Part shown: piece after piece, positions 41,573 through 49,151 of the stretch
Layout of the letters: the number at the start of each line of letters is the position of its first letter
Position numbering within the stretch: the first letter of the stretch is position 1
NCBI GenBank assembly: GCA_934446565.1
Contig: CAKSEO010000018.1
Location: 1-49,151, forward strand
Reading direction: 5' to 3'
Length of the DNA: 49,151 nucleotides
From: an uncultured Oscillospiraceae bacterium
GTDB lineage: Bacteria > Bacillota > Clostridia > Oscillospirales > Ruminococcaceae
Translations under genes and position numbers: made by a program
The notes under the pieces: model-generated
The model's database searches: none
Seen by the model: the letters and a program-made list of their open reading frames with translations, nothing else
What the model was told of the DNA's origin: nothing

Positions 41573-42526
41573 TTATCCAGCAGATGTCTTTCCGGAGCTT
41601 TCCGTATAGTTGAAAAGTCCGTCGTTCTTTTCCTCAAGCGCCTTTATCATGTGGAATGTGTACTCGTTGTACGGCGTTGGGATGCCGAGCTCCTTTCCCA
41701 TTCTCATCATTGCGCCGGAGAACATGTCGATCTCGGTGTGCCTGCCTGCGTCGAGGTCCTGTAGCGTTGAATATCTCGCCGACGACGGCACTTCGCTGCC
41801 TCGAGCTGCGGACGCATCCGCCTTACTCATGTCGATACCCTTTGCGGCGGCTATAGCTTCTACTTCGCCGCGCAGTCCGTCGCTTATCGCTTTCATGTGT
41901 TCGCTGTCGCGGTAGCAGCCTACGCCTGCGCCAAGGATAGCCTGAGGCAGATTGTTCCGTACATTCAGCCGGAACTTGCTCCATATTTCTTCGCGGATGA
42001 ATTCGGTGTGGCGGTAGTGGATACCGGTGCCCTCGAAAAGCTCGTCAACCGCATGTACGCGTTCGCTTTCGAACGGCGCCGTGGCTTCACCGTAGACTAT
42101 CCCGATAGTAGTTTCCGGATCAAAATAGTATCCGTCTGCGCCCTTGTGGGAAGCTACCTTTATCAGCGAATACAGAACATGGTCTTCGCCAGTAGCTGCG
42201 GCTATTATCTCCTCGCTGTCTACGCCGTTCATAAGGCTCATCACAGTGGTGTTATCGCCGACTATGCTTCGAATGCTGTCCAGTGCGCCGGGGAGCGCAC
42301 CGTATTTCAACGAAACGATAAGCAGGTCAACGCCGTGAGCCTCCTGCGGAGTCCTGATCTCCGGGCGGTAGACTGCGCCGTTTATGGAGCAGCCGCCATT
42401 TTTAAGGCGCTCTGCGCGTTCGCCCTCAGCGATAACTCCCAATCTGACATTTTCAAGTCCTGAAAGTCCCCATATCACATAAGAGCCGACCGCACCTGCC
42501 CCCAGAACTGCAACTGATTTTATCAT
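41573..42526 (-). CDS. Ketopantoate reductase family protein (PanE/ApbA-like)
   Basis: 317 residues. NADPH-binding VAVLGAGAVGSYVIWGL at 5-21, SLKYGALPGAL in place of the usual VK.....Q, and a catalytic-Lys segment REEIWSKFRLNVRNNLPQAILG near 183-205, with RHTEIDMFSGAM as the substrate-side motif. PanE makes pantoate for coenzyme A, but gut Clostridia often carry extra homologues acting on other 2-keto acids, and no other pantothenate gene lies here. First gene after the promoter at 42567-42596. Confidence 0.8.
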   Translation of the reverse strand: MIKSVAVLGAGAVGSYVIWGLSGLENVRLGVIAEGERAERLKNGGCSINGAVYRPEIRTPQEAHGVDLLIVSLKYGALPGALDSIRSIVGDNTTVMSLMNGVDSEEIIAAATGEDHVLYSLIKVASHKGADGYYFDPETTIGIVYGEATAPFESERVHAVDELFEGTGIHYRHTEFIREEIWSKFRLNVRNNLPQAILGAGVGCYRDSEHMKAISDGLRGEVEAIAAAKGIDMSKADASAARGSEVPSSARYSTLQDLDAGRHTEIDMFSGAMMRMGKELGIPTPYNEYTFHMIKALEEKNDGLFNYTESSGKTSAG

Positions 42527-42566
42527 ATGCTATCTCCGTTTCTAGCTTTGTGGTTATTTCAAGCTA

Positions 42567-42596
42567 ATTATATCACTTTATACGCTGAATTGTCAA
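42567..42596 (-). promoter_or_regulatory. Promoter of the reductase-methyltransferase unit
   Basis: Minus strand: TTGACA (42596-42591), 18 bp, TATAAT (42572-42567). Confidence 0.7.
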
Positions 42597-42597
42597 T

Positions 42598-42632
42598 ACA
42601 AAAACCGCTGCAGGCATTTCGCACTGCAGCGG
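42598..42632 (-). terminator. Terminator of the ABC-deaminase operon
   Basis: Perfect stem CCGCTGCAG/CTGCAGCGG (42605-42613, 42624-42632), then TTTTTG on the minus strand. It lies 75 bp beyond the deaminase stop and just upstream of the next promoter. Confidence 0.8.
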
Positions 42633-42637
42633 CATAG

Positions 42638-42711
42638 TTTGTCGATTTTGATCACAAATCGGAAGCAGTTCTTGACCGACCCCATCGACTTTTTTGTCGG
42701 GTTTGATCACA
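42638..42711. repeat. Direct repeat around the deaminase stop codon
   Basis: TTTGTCGATTTTGATCACA (42638-42656) and TTTGTCGGGTTTGATCACA (42693-42711) match at 17 of 19 positions. The second copy contains the TGA stop of the deaminase gene. This may be the remnant of a small duplication; no function is evident. Confidence 0.4.
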
Positions 42712-43963
42712 GCCCGTGAGATGATAACAGTTCCTTTTCAAATTCCATCGGCTTTTTCTGGAAAAGGACCTTTCCGTTTCTGACTGACATCAGCACTCCG
42801 GCGCGGTTACGCAGTGCGTCAAAGTCGCTGTCGGCGTCGATGACGATAAAGTTTGCAGGGTTGCCCTCTTTCAGGTAATATCTGTCGCCAAGAGACATCG
42901 TTTTCGCTCCGTTGCAGGATATCAGGTCGAGCGCCCTGGACATGTACTCCGGCGCGGTCAGGTGGCAGATGTGGAATCCTGCGTCCAGTACATACATCAG
43001 GTTTCCGTTGCCCAGCGGATACCAGGGGTCGCAGATGGAGTCCTGCGCGAAACATACGTTGATGTCGTCGTCAAGCATTTCCTTTACCCGGGTGAGCCCG
43101 CGGCGGATCGGGTAGGCGTCGTAGCGTCCCTGCAAATGGATATTCTCGGTGGGGCAGGAGATGAAGTTCACGCCGGATTTCTTCAGCAGCTTGAAAAGCT
43201 TGAACGCGTAGGCGTTATTGTAGCTGCCCATCGCGCAGGTGTGGGAAGCTGTCGTGCGGCTGCCTATGCCGTTATCCATCGCCTCATACGCGAGGACCTC
43301 CACGAACCGGGACATGTCGTCGTCGGTCTCGTCGCAGTGGACGTCAACCATCTTGTCGTACTTAACCGCAAGCTCCACGGCTTTCTTGACGGACTTCGTG
43401 CCGAGTTCCGCGGTGTATTCGAAATGAGGGATAGCGCCTACGCAGTCAGCGCCCATCTTCAAGCCCTCCTCGACCAGTTCCGCGCCGCCCTTGTAGGAAT
43501 ACATACCCTCCTGCGGGAACGCTACTATCTGTATCTCGGCAAGGTCCTTCATCTCCTCGCGCAGCTCCAGCATTGCCTTCAGCCCGGTGAGGTTCGGGTC
43601 GGTGACGTCGATGTGAGTTCTGATGTACTGCGTGCCGCCCAGGATCTGCTCGCGCAGTCCCTTTTTGGCGCGCTCCTTGATGATGTCGGCGGTCAGCCCG
43701 CTCTTGGAATCCGACCAGCTTGCGATGCCGTCGAACAGCGTTCCGGTGGTGTTTTCGCCGAAGCTCTGCGCAGTGAAAACGTAGTCGAGGTGGATATGCG
43801 GGTCGCAGTAAGGCTCGCAGACCAGCTTCCCGCCGAGGTCGGTGACCTCCTCGCTGTCGGCTTCCTCTGCGGAAACCGCGCCTATCTTTGCTATTTTTCC
43901 GTCCTTTACAAGTATATCGACGGTCTTTCCGTTTCTGAGCTTTGCGTTTTTATAGAGTGCCAT
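42707..43963 (-). CDS. codA: CodA-like cytosine/creatinine deaminase family amidohydrolase
   Basis: 418 residues, aligning end to end with Escherichia coli CodA at a steady five-residue offset. Metal and catalytic residues are kept: His56 and His58 (PHIHLD), Gln151 (AFPQEG), His209 and Glu212 (DVHCDE), His241 (ASHTCAM), Asp308 and Trp314 (AQDSICDPWYPLG). The position of CodA Asp314, which shapes the substrate pocket, is Ser309. Some enzymes of this family deaminate creatinine to N-methylhydantoin as well as cytosine. The gene ends a PotABCD-type transporter operon and faces, across the locus, a creatininase gene, so creatinine is a serious candidate substrate. Start ATG after GGGAGATG. Confidence 0.85.
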   Translation of the reverse strand: MALYKNAKLRNGKTVDILVKDGKIAKIGAVSAEEADSEEVTDLGGKLVCEPYCDPHIHLDYVFTAQSFGENTTGTLFDGIASWSDSKSGLTADIIKERAKKGLREQILGGTQYIRTHIDVTDPNLTGLKAMLELREEMKDLAEIQIVAFPQEGMYSYKGGAELVEEGLKMGADCVGAIPHFEYTAELGTKSVKKAVELAVKYDKMVDVHCDETDDDMSRFVEVLAYEAMDNGIGSRTTASHTCAMGSYNNAYAFKLFKLLKKSGVNFISCPTENIHLQGRYDAYPIRRGLTRVKEMLDDDINVCFAQDSICDPWYPLGNGNLMYVLDAGFHICHLTAPEYMSRALDLISCNGAKTMSLGDRYYLKEGNPANFIVIDADSDFDALRNRAGVLMSVRNGKVLFQKKPMEFEKELLSSHGL

Positions 43964-43993
43964 GAAAATACATCTCCCATTCCGAATCTGAAT

Positions 43994-44752
43994 TTATTTG
44001 CTTCTCGCCTCGACGACTTCCTTGATTATGTACATGCCGAGGGTCAGGATTATCATGAACAGCGCAGCGACTGCAAGCGTCGGGTCGATATTTGTGCGCA
44101 TGTTCTCCCACATTACCATCGTGAGGGTCTTTGTATTAGCGCCGGAAACGAATGTCGTAACGACTACCTCGTCAAGGCTGGTGACGAACGCGAACAGCAC
44201 CGAGGACACCACGGAGGTCTTGACGGTGGGTAGCGTCACCTTGAAGAACGCGCCCACCGGGGAAGAACCCATGCTCATCGCGGCAAGCTCGAGGTTCTCG
44301 TTGACATTAGCGAAGCCGGAAAGCATGGTGACGAACACCATCGGGATACCGAGCAGCGTATGCGCGAACACCAGACCGGGAATGCTGTTGGTAAGACCGA
44401 TCGGCGCGAAGGTCGTGTAGAGCGCGGCTCCGACAACTACCACAGGGACTACCATTGGAGCTATCATGATGCTCATGAATACGGACTTGCCCTTGAAGTT
44501 GAGCTTGTTCATCGCGAGCGCACCCATCGTGCCGATGATGGTCGCGAGAACTGCGGCGAGCACTGCGATCATCATGCTGCGCCCAAGACCAACGACCCAC
44601 TGCTCGTTGTCGAAGAACTTCTCGAACCACTTGAAAGAGGTTTCCTCAACGGGGAATTTGAAGTAGTTAAGGCTTGTAAACGCCTGCGGGATGATAACCA
44701 CCGCAGGGAGTATCATCACGATTATCAGGACTATCGTGTAAACGTACAGCAT
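43994..44752 (-). CDS. ABC transporter permease, PotC type
   Basis: 252 residues, six predicted helices, with the binding-protein-dependent-transport EAA-type loop AAMSMGSSPVGAFFKVTLPTVKTSVVSS near 158-185. Second permease of the importer, 12 bp after the PotB-type gene, with AAGGGGGCGG before the ATG. Polyamine uptake is the family default; the deaminase downstream suggests another cationic or amidine-like substrate. Confidence 0.9.
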   Translation of the reverse strand: MLYVYTIVLIIVMILPAVVIIPQAFTSLNYFKFPVEETSFKWFEKFFDNEQWVVGLGRSMMIAVLAAVLATIIGTMGALAMNKLNFKGKSVFMSIMIAPMVVPVVVVGAALYTTFAPIGLTNSIPGLVFAHTLLGIPMVFVTMLSGFANVNENLELAAMSMGSSPVGAFFKVTLPTVKTSVVSSVLFAFVTSLDEVVVTTFVSGANTKTLTMVMWENMRTNIDPTLAVAALFMIILTLGMYIIKEVVEARSK

Positions 44753-44764
44753 ATTTCCGCCCCC

Positions 44765-45664
44765 TTATTTCTTCGGCACGAAGATGTTGCCGACAAACTT
44801 GAATGCGATACCGAGGATAACGAACACGATCACTAGAAGCTCCAGCGACATAGCGGCGGCGAGGTTGGAATTGAAGTTGTTCATGTTCTCCTCGATGAGG
44901 TTGGACATCATCATGTTATCAGCGCCGCCCAGCAGAGCCGGAGCAATGTAGAATCCCAGCGAAAGCACGAACACCATCAGCGAGCCGCTGAAGATCCCCG
45001 GCACGGAAAGCGGCAGGAACACGTCAACGAATCCTCTTGCGGGTCTTGCGCCCATGACTGACGCAGCAGTGGAGAGATTCGCGTCGATACCCTCCATGTT
45101 GGACTGGAGGCTTAGGAACATATACGGCAGCAGGATGTGCGTCATGGAAACGCATACGGCTCCGGTGGTGTACAGAAACTGGATAGGTTCGCTGGTGATA
45201 TGCAGGAACATAAGCAGCTGATTAAGTACGCCGTTGGTCTGCATGATTATCTGCCATGCGAAGATACGCACCAGCATGCTCATCCAGTAGGGTATCATGA
45301 TGCCTCCGGTGATGAGTCTGCGGACCATCGGCTTCTTCGCCCTGACGGAGAGGTACGCCGCCGGATACGCAAGCAGCAGGCACGCCGCAGTGACGATAAC
45401 TCCGGTCAGCAGGGTGTTCAGCAGCACTTTGAGGTACAGCGGCTCGGTGAATATCTTGACGTAGTAGTCGAGGGTGAAACCGTCCGCGCCGGTGAAGCTC
45501 TTTTTGATTATTCCGAAACCTGATACCACCAGGGTTAGAACTATGTAGGCGAGCGGTATCAGCACCGTAGCCCATTTAAGCCCTGAAAGCTTAGAAATGC
45601 GATGGGAAAGCGGCACGCCCTTTGCGTTGATGTCGCCGTTGAAGCTCGTCCTGTTTGCTTCCAT
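44765..45664 (-). CDS. ABC transporter permease, PotB type
   Basis: 299 residues, six helices. The EAA-type loop is AASVMGARPARGFVDVFLPLSVPGIFSG near 208-235. First permease in the operon order ATPase, binding protein, PotB-type, PotC-type, deaminase. The gap to the binding-protein gene (93 bp) holds a stable hairpin. Confidence 0.9.
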   Translation of the reverse strand: MEANRTSFNGDINAKGVPLSHRISKLSGLKWATVLIPLAYIVLTLVVSGFGIIKKSFTGADGFTLDYYVKIFTEPLYLKVLLNTLLTGVIVTAACLLLAYPAAYLSVRAKKPMVRRLITGGIMIPYWMSMLVRIFAWQIIMQTNGVLNQLLMFLHITSEPIQFLYTTGAVCVSMTHILLPYMFLSLQSNMEGIDANLSTAASVMGARPARGFVDVFLPLSVPGIFSGSLMVFVLSLGFYIAPALLGGADNMMMSNLIEENMNNFNSNLAAAMSLELLVIVFVILGIAFKFVGNIFVPKK

Positions 45665-45695
45665 TTGTCACACTCCCTTTTTTATCACGCAGTAA

Positions 45696-45724
45696 GGGCA
45701 GCACCGCGGTCTGCGGAGCTGCCC
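45696..45724. other. Intercistronic stem-loop
   Basis: GGGCAGCACCGC/GCGGAGCTGCCC stem (one mismatch) with a GGTCT loop, without a T tract on the coding strand. Such hairpins after a binding-protein gene protect its mRNA and raise its yield over the permeases. Confidence 0.55.
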
Positions 45725-45757
45725 CGTGGAATTTCTGTTTGATTTGTTCTGGCTGAA

Positions 45758-46831
45758 TCAGCTTACAAGCCATGCATTGAAGCGTTCCTCGACCTCGGAG
45801 AGGTGTTCAGCCCAGTAGGTGTTGTCGAGGTAGATCTCAGTTGCAAGCTGCTCGTCGGACTGACCGAGATCGAATTTCAGTTCGTCGTCCATCAGCGCTA
45901 CAGCCTCCGGGTTGGTGGAGCCGTAGGGGATACGCTTGGAGAATTCGTACTGCTGGTTAGCTTCGCTCGCGTACTCGATGAACTTCATTGCGTTCTCGCG
46001 GTTGGGAGCGTTCTTCGGAACTACCCATCCGGCTGTTATCATGATACCGCCGTCGTAGGTCATGTCAACGGGAGAACCCTCGTCCTGCGCCGTTGCGATA
46101 CGTCCGCTCCACGCCAGCGCGTAATCAGCTTCGCCGGTGGAGAGCATCTGCGAGGGCTCGGCGCCCTTTGTCCACCAGATAACGCTATCCTTGATGGTGT
46201 CGAGCTTTGCGAATGCCCTGTCGAGGTCCAGCGGATAAAGCTCGTCCTTCGGAACGCCGTCAGCCATCAGAGCGGCTTCGAGAACTGTTACCGGGTACTT
46301 CCAGACGGCGCGCTTGCCGGGGTAGTTAGTCGTGTCGAAGAACTGCTCCCAGTTGGACGGAGCGGTATCTGCGGTGTACTTGTCGGTGTTGTATGCGATG
46401 ACGGAAGTGTAAATTTCCGCGCCCATTACGTATTCAAGCTGAGCCGCGTCGTCTATTTTCGTTGTGATGACGTCGTAGTCCATCGGCTCCAGGTAGCCCT
46501 CCTCGCCGGCGTAAACGCCCCAGTACGCGTCGCAGTTCATTACGTCCCACTCAGTGGTGTTGTTCTCTACCATCGAGATGAGCTTAGCGTAATCTGACGG
46601 GGTTACAACCGTCACGTGGATTCCGGTCTCCTGCTCGAATGGCTTTACGATAGCGTCAACGCGGGCGTCGGTATTTGTTCCGCCCCAGTCTACGAATACC
46701 AGCTCGCCGGAGCTTCCGGAACTGCCGGAGCCGTCGCCGCTGGAGCTGCTGTTTCCGGAACATCCGGATAATACGCCGGTCAGCGCTGCCGCCGCTGTGA
46801 GTGCCGCTACGATTTTTCTGTACTTTCTCAT
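45758..46831 (-). CDS. ABC transporter substrate-binding lipoprotein, PotD type
   Basis: 357 residues. Signal peptide with lipobox LTGVLSGC (Cys24), a Ser/Gly linker, then a class II periplasmic-binding fold: LVFVDWGGTNTDARVDAIVKPFEQETGIHVTVV, NTTEWDVMNCDAYWG, YNTDKYTADTAPSNWEQFFDTTNYPGKRA. This matches the SBP_bac/PotD family, many of which bind polyamines and a good number of which bind other amines. ATG after TACGGAGGAACAC. Substrate inferred only from context. Confidence 0.9.
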   Translation of the reverse strand: MRKYRKIVAALTAAAALTGVLSGCSGNSSSSGDGSGSSGSSGELVFVDWGGTNTDARVDAIVKPFEQETGIHVTVVTPSDYAKLISMVENNTTEWDVMNCDAYWGVYAGEEGYLEPMDYDVITTKIDDAAQLEYVMGAEIYTSVIAYNTDKYTADTAPSNWEQFFDTTNYPGKRAVWKYPVTVLEAALMADGVPKDELYPLDLDRAFAKLDTIKDSVIWWTKGAEPSQMLSTGEADYALAWSGRIATAQDEGSPVDMTYDGGIMITAGWVVPKNAPNRENAMKFIEYASEANQQYEFSKRIPYGSTNPEAVALMDDELKFDLGQSDEQLATEIYLDNTYWAEHLSEVEERFNAWLVS

Positions 46832-46887
46832 AATGTGTTCCTCCGTAGATCTTTTGTTCTTTATGTATTTGTGTTTATTTCTGTCTG

Positions 46888-48039
46888 TTATACTGCCGCG
46901 GATTCCTCGACCAGCTTCAGCATTACTCCCTTTTCCTTTTCGTAGATGGTCGTTACGCAGTTGGCGTTGAAGAAGAACTCCAGCCGTTTCTGCGACGCAT
47001 ACTGATTGAACGCCTCCGGGGAAATCTTGACGTTCAGCTCGTTGCCGTCCGCAGTTTTTATCAGCACCTTGTAATAATCGCCCATGTACACGCTGTTGAT
47101 GATATCTGCAGTGAACGAGTTTATGTGACCGGTACGGTCTTTCATCAGGTGGATAAGCTCCGGACGGAGCGCCAGCAGAACATCCTCAAGATTGAACTGA
47201 CGGCTGTCGAGGGGCTCTTCCACGCGAACCGGAGTAGACGACAATCCTGTCTGTACCATGCTGACCCAGCAGGAATCCGTCTTTTCCTTTGAGACCACCT
47301 TGCCCTTGACAAGGTTCGTGCTGCCGATGAACTCGGCGACGAACTGGTTGCGGGGCTTTTTGTAGATTTCCTCCGTGCTGGAGCACTGCTGAATAACTCC
47401 GTGGCTCATGATGCATATTTTGTCGGACATCGTGAGCGCTTCCTCCTGGTCGTGGGTAACGCTTATCGTTGTGATACCCAGTTCGTTCTGGATGCGCTTT
47501 ATCTCGAACTGCATTTCGTGGCGGAGGTTCTTGTCCAGCGCGCCGAGCGGCTCGTCAAGGAGCAGCAGCGGCGGGTTGTACACGATAGCCCTTGCCAGCG
47601 CACATCTTTGCTGCTGACCGCCGGAGAGCTGCTTCGGAAGCCGCTTCTCCATTCCGTCGAGCTTTATCAGCTTTATGATGTCGTTCACGCGTTCCTGAAG
47701 CTCGTCTTTCGGGACGTGCCTGAGCTTCAGAGGATAGGCGATGTTCTCAGCAACGGTCATGTGCGGGAACAGTGCGTAATTCTGGAACAGCATGCCGATA
47801 TTTCTTTCGTATGCTTTCTTCGGGGCTACATCCTCGCCGTTGATCAGGATCTTTCCTCCGCTTGCCGCTTCGAATCCTGCGATGATCTTCAGCAGAGTAG
47901 TTTTACCGGAGCCGCTGGAGCCTAATATTGTCAGGAACTCACCCGGCGCCGCCTCCAGCGAAACGTTGTTGAGCGCCTGGAAGCTTCCGTACATCTTGCT
48001 TACCCCGTCGATCTTAATGCTCTGACCTATTACTGACAT
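46888..48039 (-). CDS. ABC transporter ATPase, PotA type
   Basis: 383 residues. Walker A LGSSGSGKTTLL, Q-loop MLFQNYALFPHMTVAEN, signature LSGGQQQRCALARAI, Walker B LLLLDEPLGALDKNLR and switch SVTHDQEEA, then a C-terminal TOBE-like regulatory domain (about 245-375). First gene of the operon, with AGGAAGGGAGAG before the ATG and a promoter at 48115-48143 overlapped by a perfect palindrome. Confidence 0.92.
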   Translation of the reverse strand: MSVIGQSIKIDGVSKMYGSFQALNNVSLEAAPGEFLTILGSSGSGKTTLLKIIAGFEAASGGKILINGEDVAPKKAYERNIGMLFQNYALFPHMTVAENIAYPLKLRHVPKDELQERVNDIIKLIKLDGMEKRLPKQLSGGQQQRCALARAIVYNPPLLLLDEPLGALDKNLRHEMQFEIKRIQNELGITTISVTHDQEEALTMSDKICIMSHGVIQQCSSTEEIYKKPRNQFVAEFIGSTNLVKGKVVSKEKTDSCWVSMVQTGLSSTPVRVEEPLDSRQFNLEDVLLALRPELIHLMKDRTGHINSFTADIINSVYMGDYYKVLIKTADGNELNVKISPEAFNQYASQKRLEFFFNANCVTTIYEKEKGVMLKLVEESAAV

Positions 48040-48114
48040 TCTGATCTCTCCCTTCCTGAACTGGTCAGCTGTTATTTCTTTTGCTGTCCGGTCCGTTTCC
48101 TTTGTTCTGGCTAT

Positions 48115-48143
48115 ATTATAGCAAAAAACAGTTCAATTGTCAT
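48115..48143 (-). promoter_or_regulatory. Promoter of the ABC-deaminase operon
   Basis: Minus strand: ATGACA (48143-48138), 17 bp, TATAAT (48120-48115). Confidence 0.6.
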
Positions 48144-48160
48144 TGTACTTACAGTACAAT
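48142..48160. promoter_or_regulatory. Perfect palindrome, candidate operator
   Basis: ATTGTACT-TAC-AGTACAAT, 8-bp arms and a 3-bp centre. It touches the -35 box of the ABC-deaminase promoter and lies about 30 bp upstream of the divergent creatininase -35. TTGTAC/GTACAA arms are common for GntR-family repressors. No regulator gene is in the window. Confidence 0.55.
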
Positions 48161-48191
48161 AATCGAAATTGATTTTTGTATTCTTGCAATC

Positions 48192-48220
48192 TTGCAAAAT
48201 TGTTGCAGGATTATTATAAT
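48192..48220 (+). promoter_or_regulatory. Promoter of the creatininase gene
   Basis: TTGCAA (48192-48197), 17 bp, TATAAT (48215-48220). TTGCAA or TTGCAG occurs three times between 48184 and 48208. Confidence 0.65.
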
Positions 48221-48300
48221 AAATGTAGTAAAACGAGCGTAAATGCACGATTTACTAAATATAACTTGCAGATTCAAGAAATGGAAAGGACTGACATAGT

Positions 48301-49044
48301 ATGTTCATGACTGACATGACATGGGCGGAATTCAACAGCAGCAAGGAGAAGGTGCTTATCCTGCCGGTAGGCTCAACGGAGCAGCACAGCTACCATCTGC
48401 CATTGTGTACGGACGCTGCGATAGCTGAGGGAATATCAAGGATATTCGCAGATAAGATAGATGGTATCGTTGCACCAACATTGTGCTATGGATACAAGTC
48501 TAAACCGATGAGCGGAGGCGGTCCGTTGTTCCCGGGAACTATAGACCTGAACGGCGAAACGCTGATACATCTGACGCTGGATGTGCTCGAGGAATTCTGC
48601 CGGGACGGGATAAAGCGGATATTCGTGAACAACGCGCATTTCGAGAACGAGGCGTTCATTCTTGAGGCGATAGACCTTGTATCCCGGAAGTACCCGGACG
48701 TGAAGATACTTGAGAGCAACTGGTGGGACGTCCTTTCGCAGGATATCATTGATAAGGTGTTCGAGGACGTGAAATTCCCCGGCTGGGCGCTGGAGCACGC
48801 GGCGGTAACGGAGACCTCGCTGATGATGTATCTGCGTCCCGACCTTGTGCGCGAGGAATACATCCCCGGCGACGTTGACTTCACTGCGATACCCTACCAC
48901 AAGTATCCTATAGTAAAGGGCATGGTGCCAGATACCGGAGCGCTTGCCTCTGCACGCGGCAGCAGCGCTGAAAAGGGGAAACTCATCGCCGAGACTGCGG
49001 CAGACGAGTTCGTAAAGATAGCTAAGAGAGAATACGGAATATGA
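48301..49044 (+). CDS. Creatininase (creatinine amidohydrolase)
   Basis: 247 residues. Hydrolyses creatinine to creatine in characterised members. The metal ligands of the Pseudomonas enzyme (Glu34, His36, Asp45, His120, Glu122) map to Glu27, His29, Asp38, His113 and Glu115 with a constant offset of seven. The substrate residues Trp154, Trp174 and His178 map to Trp142, Trp162 and His166 with a constant offset of twelve. GYKSKPMSGGGPLFPGT also matches the true creatininase loop, unlike the more distant mycofactocin or FAPy-hydrolase branches. ATG 48301 follows GAAAGGA. Divergent from a transporter-deaminase operon with a palindromic operator between. Creatinase, which would act next, is not in the window. 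Confidence 0.88.
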   Translation: MFMTDMTWAEFNSSKEKVLILPVGSTEQHSYHLPLCTDAAIAEGISRIFADKIDGIVAPTLCYGYKSKPMSGGGPLFPGTIDLNGETLIHLTLDVLEEFCRDGIKRIFVNNAHFENEAFILEAIDLVSRKYPDVKILESNWWDVLSQDIIDKVFEDVKFPGWALEHAAVTETSLMMYLRPDLVREEYIPGDVDFTAIPYHKYPIVKGMVPDTGALASARGSSAEKGKLIAETAADEFVKIAKREYGI

Positions 49045-49046
49045 AA

Positions 49047-49077
49047 AAACGGCGGGCCCAGATAGGGTCCGCCGTTT
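49047..49077 (+). terminator. Terminator of the creatininase gene
   Basis: Stem AAACGGCGGGCCC/GGGTCCGCCGTTT (one G-T pair) three bases after the stop. The T tract is only TTT before the repeat element begins at 49078. Confidence 0.75.
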
Positions 49078-49151
49078 CAGACCGTCGAAAAAGTCACTAA
49101 AGTGACTTTTCCGCCGAACATCCGCCCTGCGCGCACGGTTTGTCGGCGTTG
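49078..49151 (+). mobile_element. Second copy of the terminator-associated repeat, cut by the window end
   Basis: Begins CAGACCGTCGAAAAAGTC directly after the terminator stem. It aligns with the reverse complement of 40747 downward: same terminus, same first hairpin, CTTTTCCGCCGAACATCC, then CTGCGCGCACG. In the first stem CCC/GGG is changed to CAC/GTG, keeping the pairing. Only the first 74 bp are visible. Confidence 0.7.

Noticed and set aside
42962..44233. 423-codon open frame on the plus strand
   Set aside because: Antisense to the deaminase and permease genes, with no promoter, ribosome-binding site or recognisable domain.

Overview
The window looks like chromosome of a gut-type, strictly anaerobic member of the Clostridia, most likely Oscillospiraceae (Ruminococcus-like). 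The grounds are the roughly balanced base composition, near-consensus sigma-A promoters (TTGACA/TATAAT, mostly 17-bp spacers), strong GGAGG ribosome-binding sites, lipoproteins with Ser/Thr-rich linkers, and the anaerobic (cobalt-early) cobalamin route. The species is an inference. No rRNA, tRNA, CRISPR array, phage or transposase gene is visible.

Layout. 1-6.4 kb: oleate hydratase, a TetR regulator, a divergent GNAT acetyltransferase, a MATE exporter and two paralogous ATC-hydrolase-family proteins. 6.6-10.1 kb: an ABC ATPase plus a giant FtsX-type permease. 10.4-11.7 kb: enolase. 11.8-26.6 kb: one tightly overlapping minus-strand operon of seventeen genes (cbiD to cbiC) for cobalamin synthesis, preceded by a cobalamin riboswitch. 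27.1-32.9 kb: a divergent plus-strand operon under a second cobalamin riboswitch, encoding a lipoprotein CbiK chelatase, a two-domain lipoprotein and a BtuF-BtuC-BtuD corrinoid importer. Synthesis and salvage are thus read outward from one riboswitch-controlled centre. Only cbiL and the tetrapyrrole-precursor genes are missing from the local pathway. 33.0-35.4 kb: a small membrane protein with a P1B-type ATPase. 35.5-40.5 kb: a TetR regulator, two YbtP/YbtQ-like ABC half-transporters and an LCM-type methyltransferase. 40.8-42.5 kb: a Tam-like methyltransferase and a ketopantoate-reductase-family protein. 42.7-48.0 kb: a PotABCD-type ABC importer with a CodA-like deaminase. 48.3-49.0 kb: a divergent protein that keeps every known catalytic residue of true creatininase. 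The last two blocks read as a candidate creatinine uptake and degradation locus.

The most unusual non-coding feature is a structured intergenic element of 188 bp (40560-40747). It has imperfect terminal inverted repeats and several strong hairpins, and lies between two almost identical 29-bp copies of a transcription terminator. A second copy begins at 49078, directly after another terminator hairpin, and carries a compensatory base-pair change in its first stem. A third terminus-like fragment sits beside a hairpin at the start of the window. This looks like a terminator-associated, non-autonomous repeat family. A separate pattern is a 16-bp inverted repeat, GTTAG-N6-CTAAC, in front of at least three transcription units.
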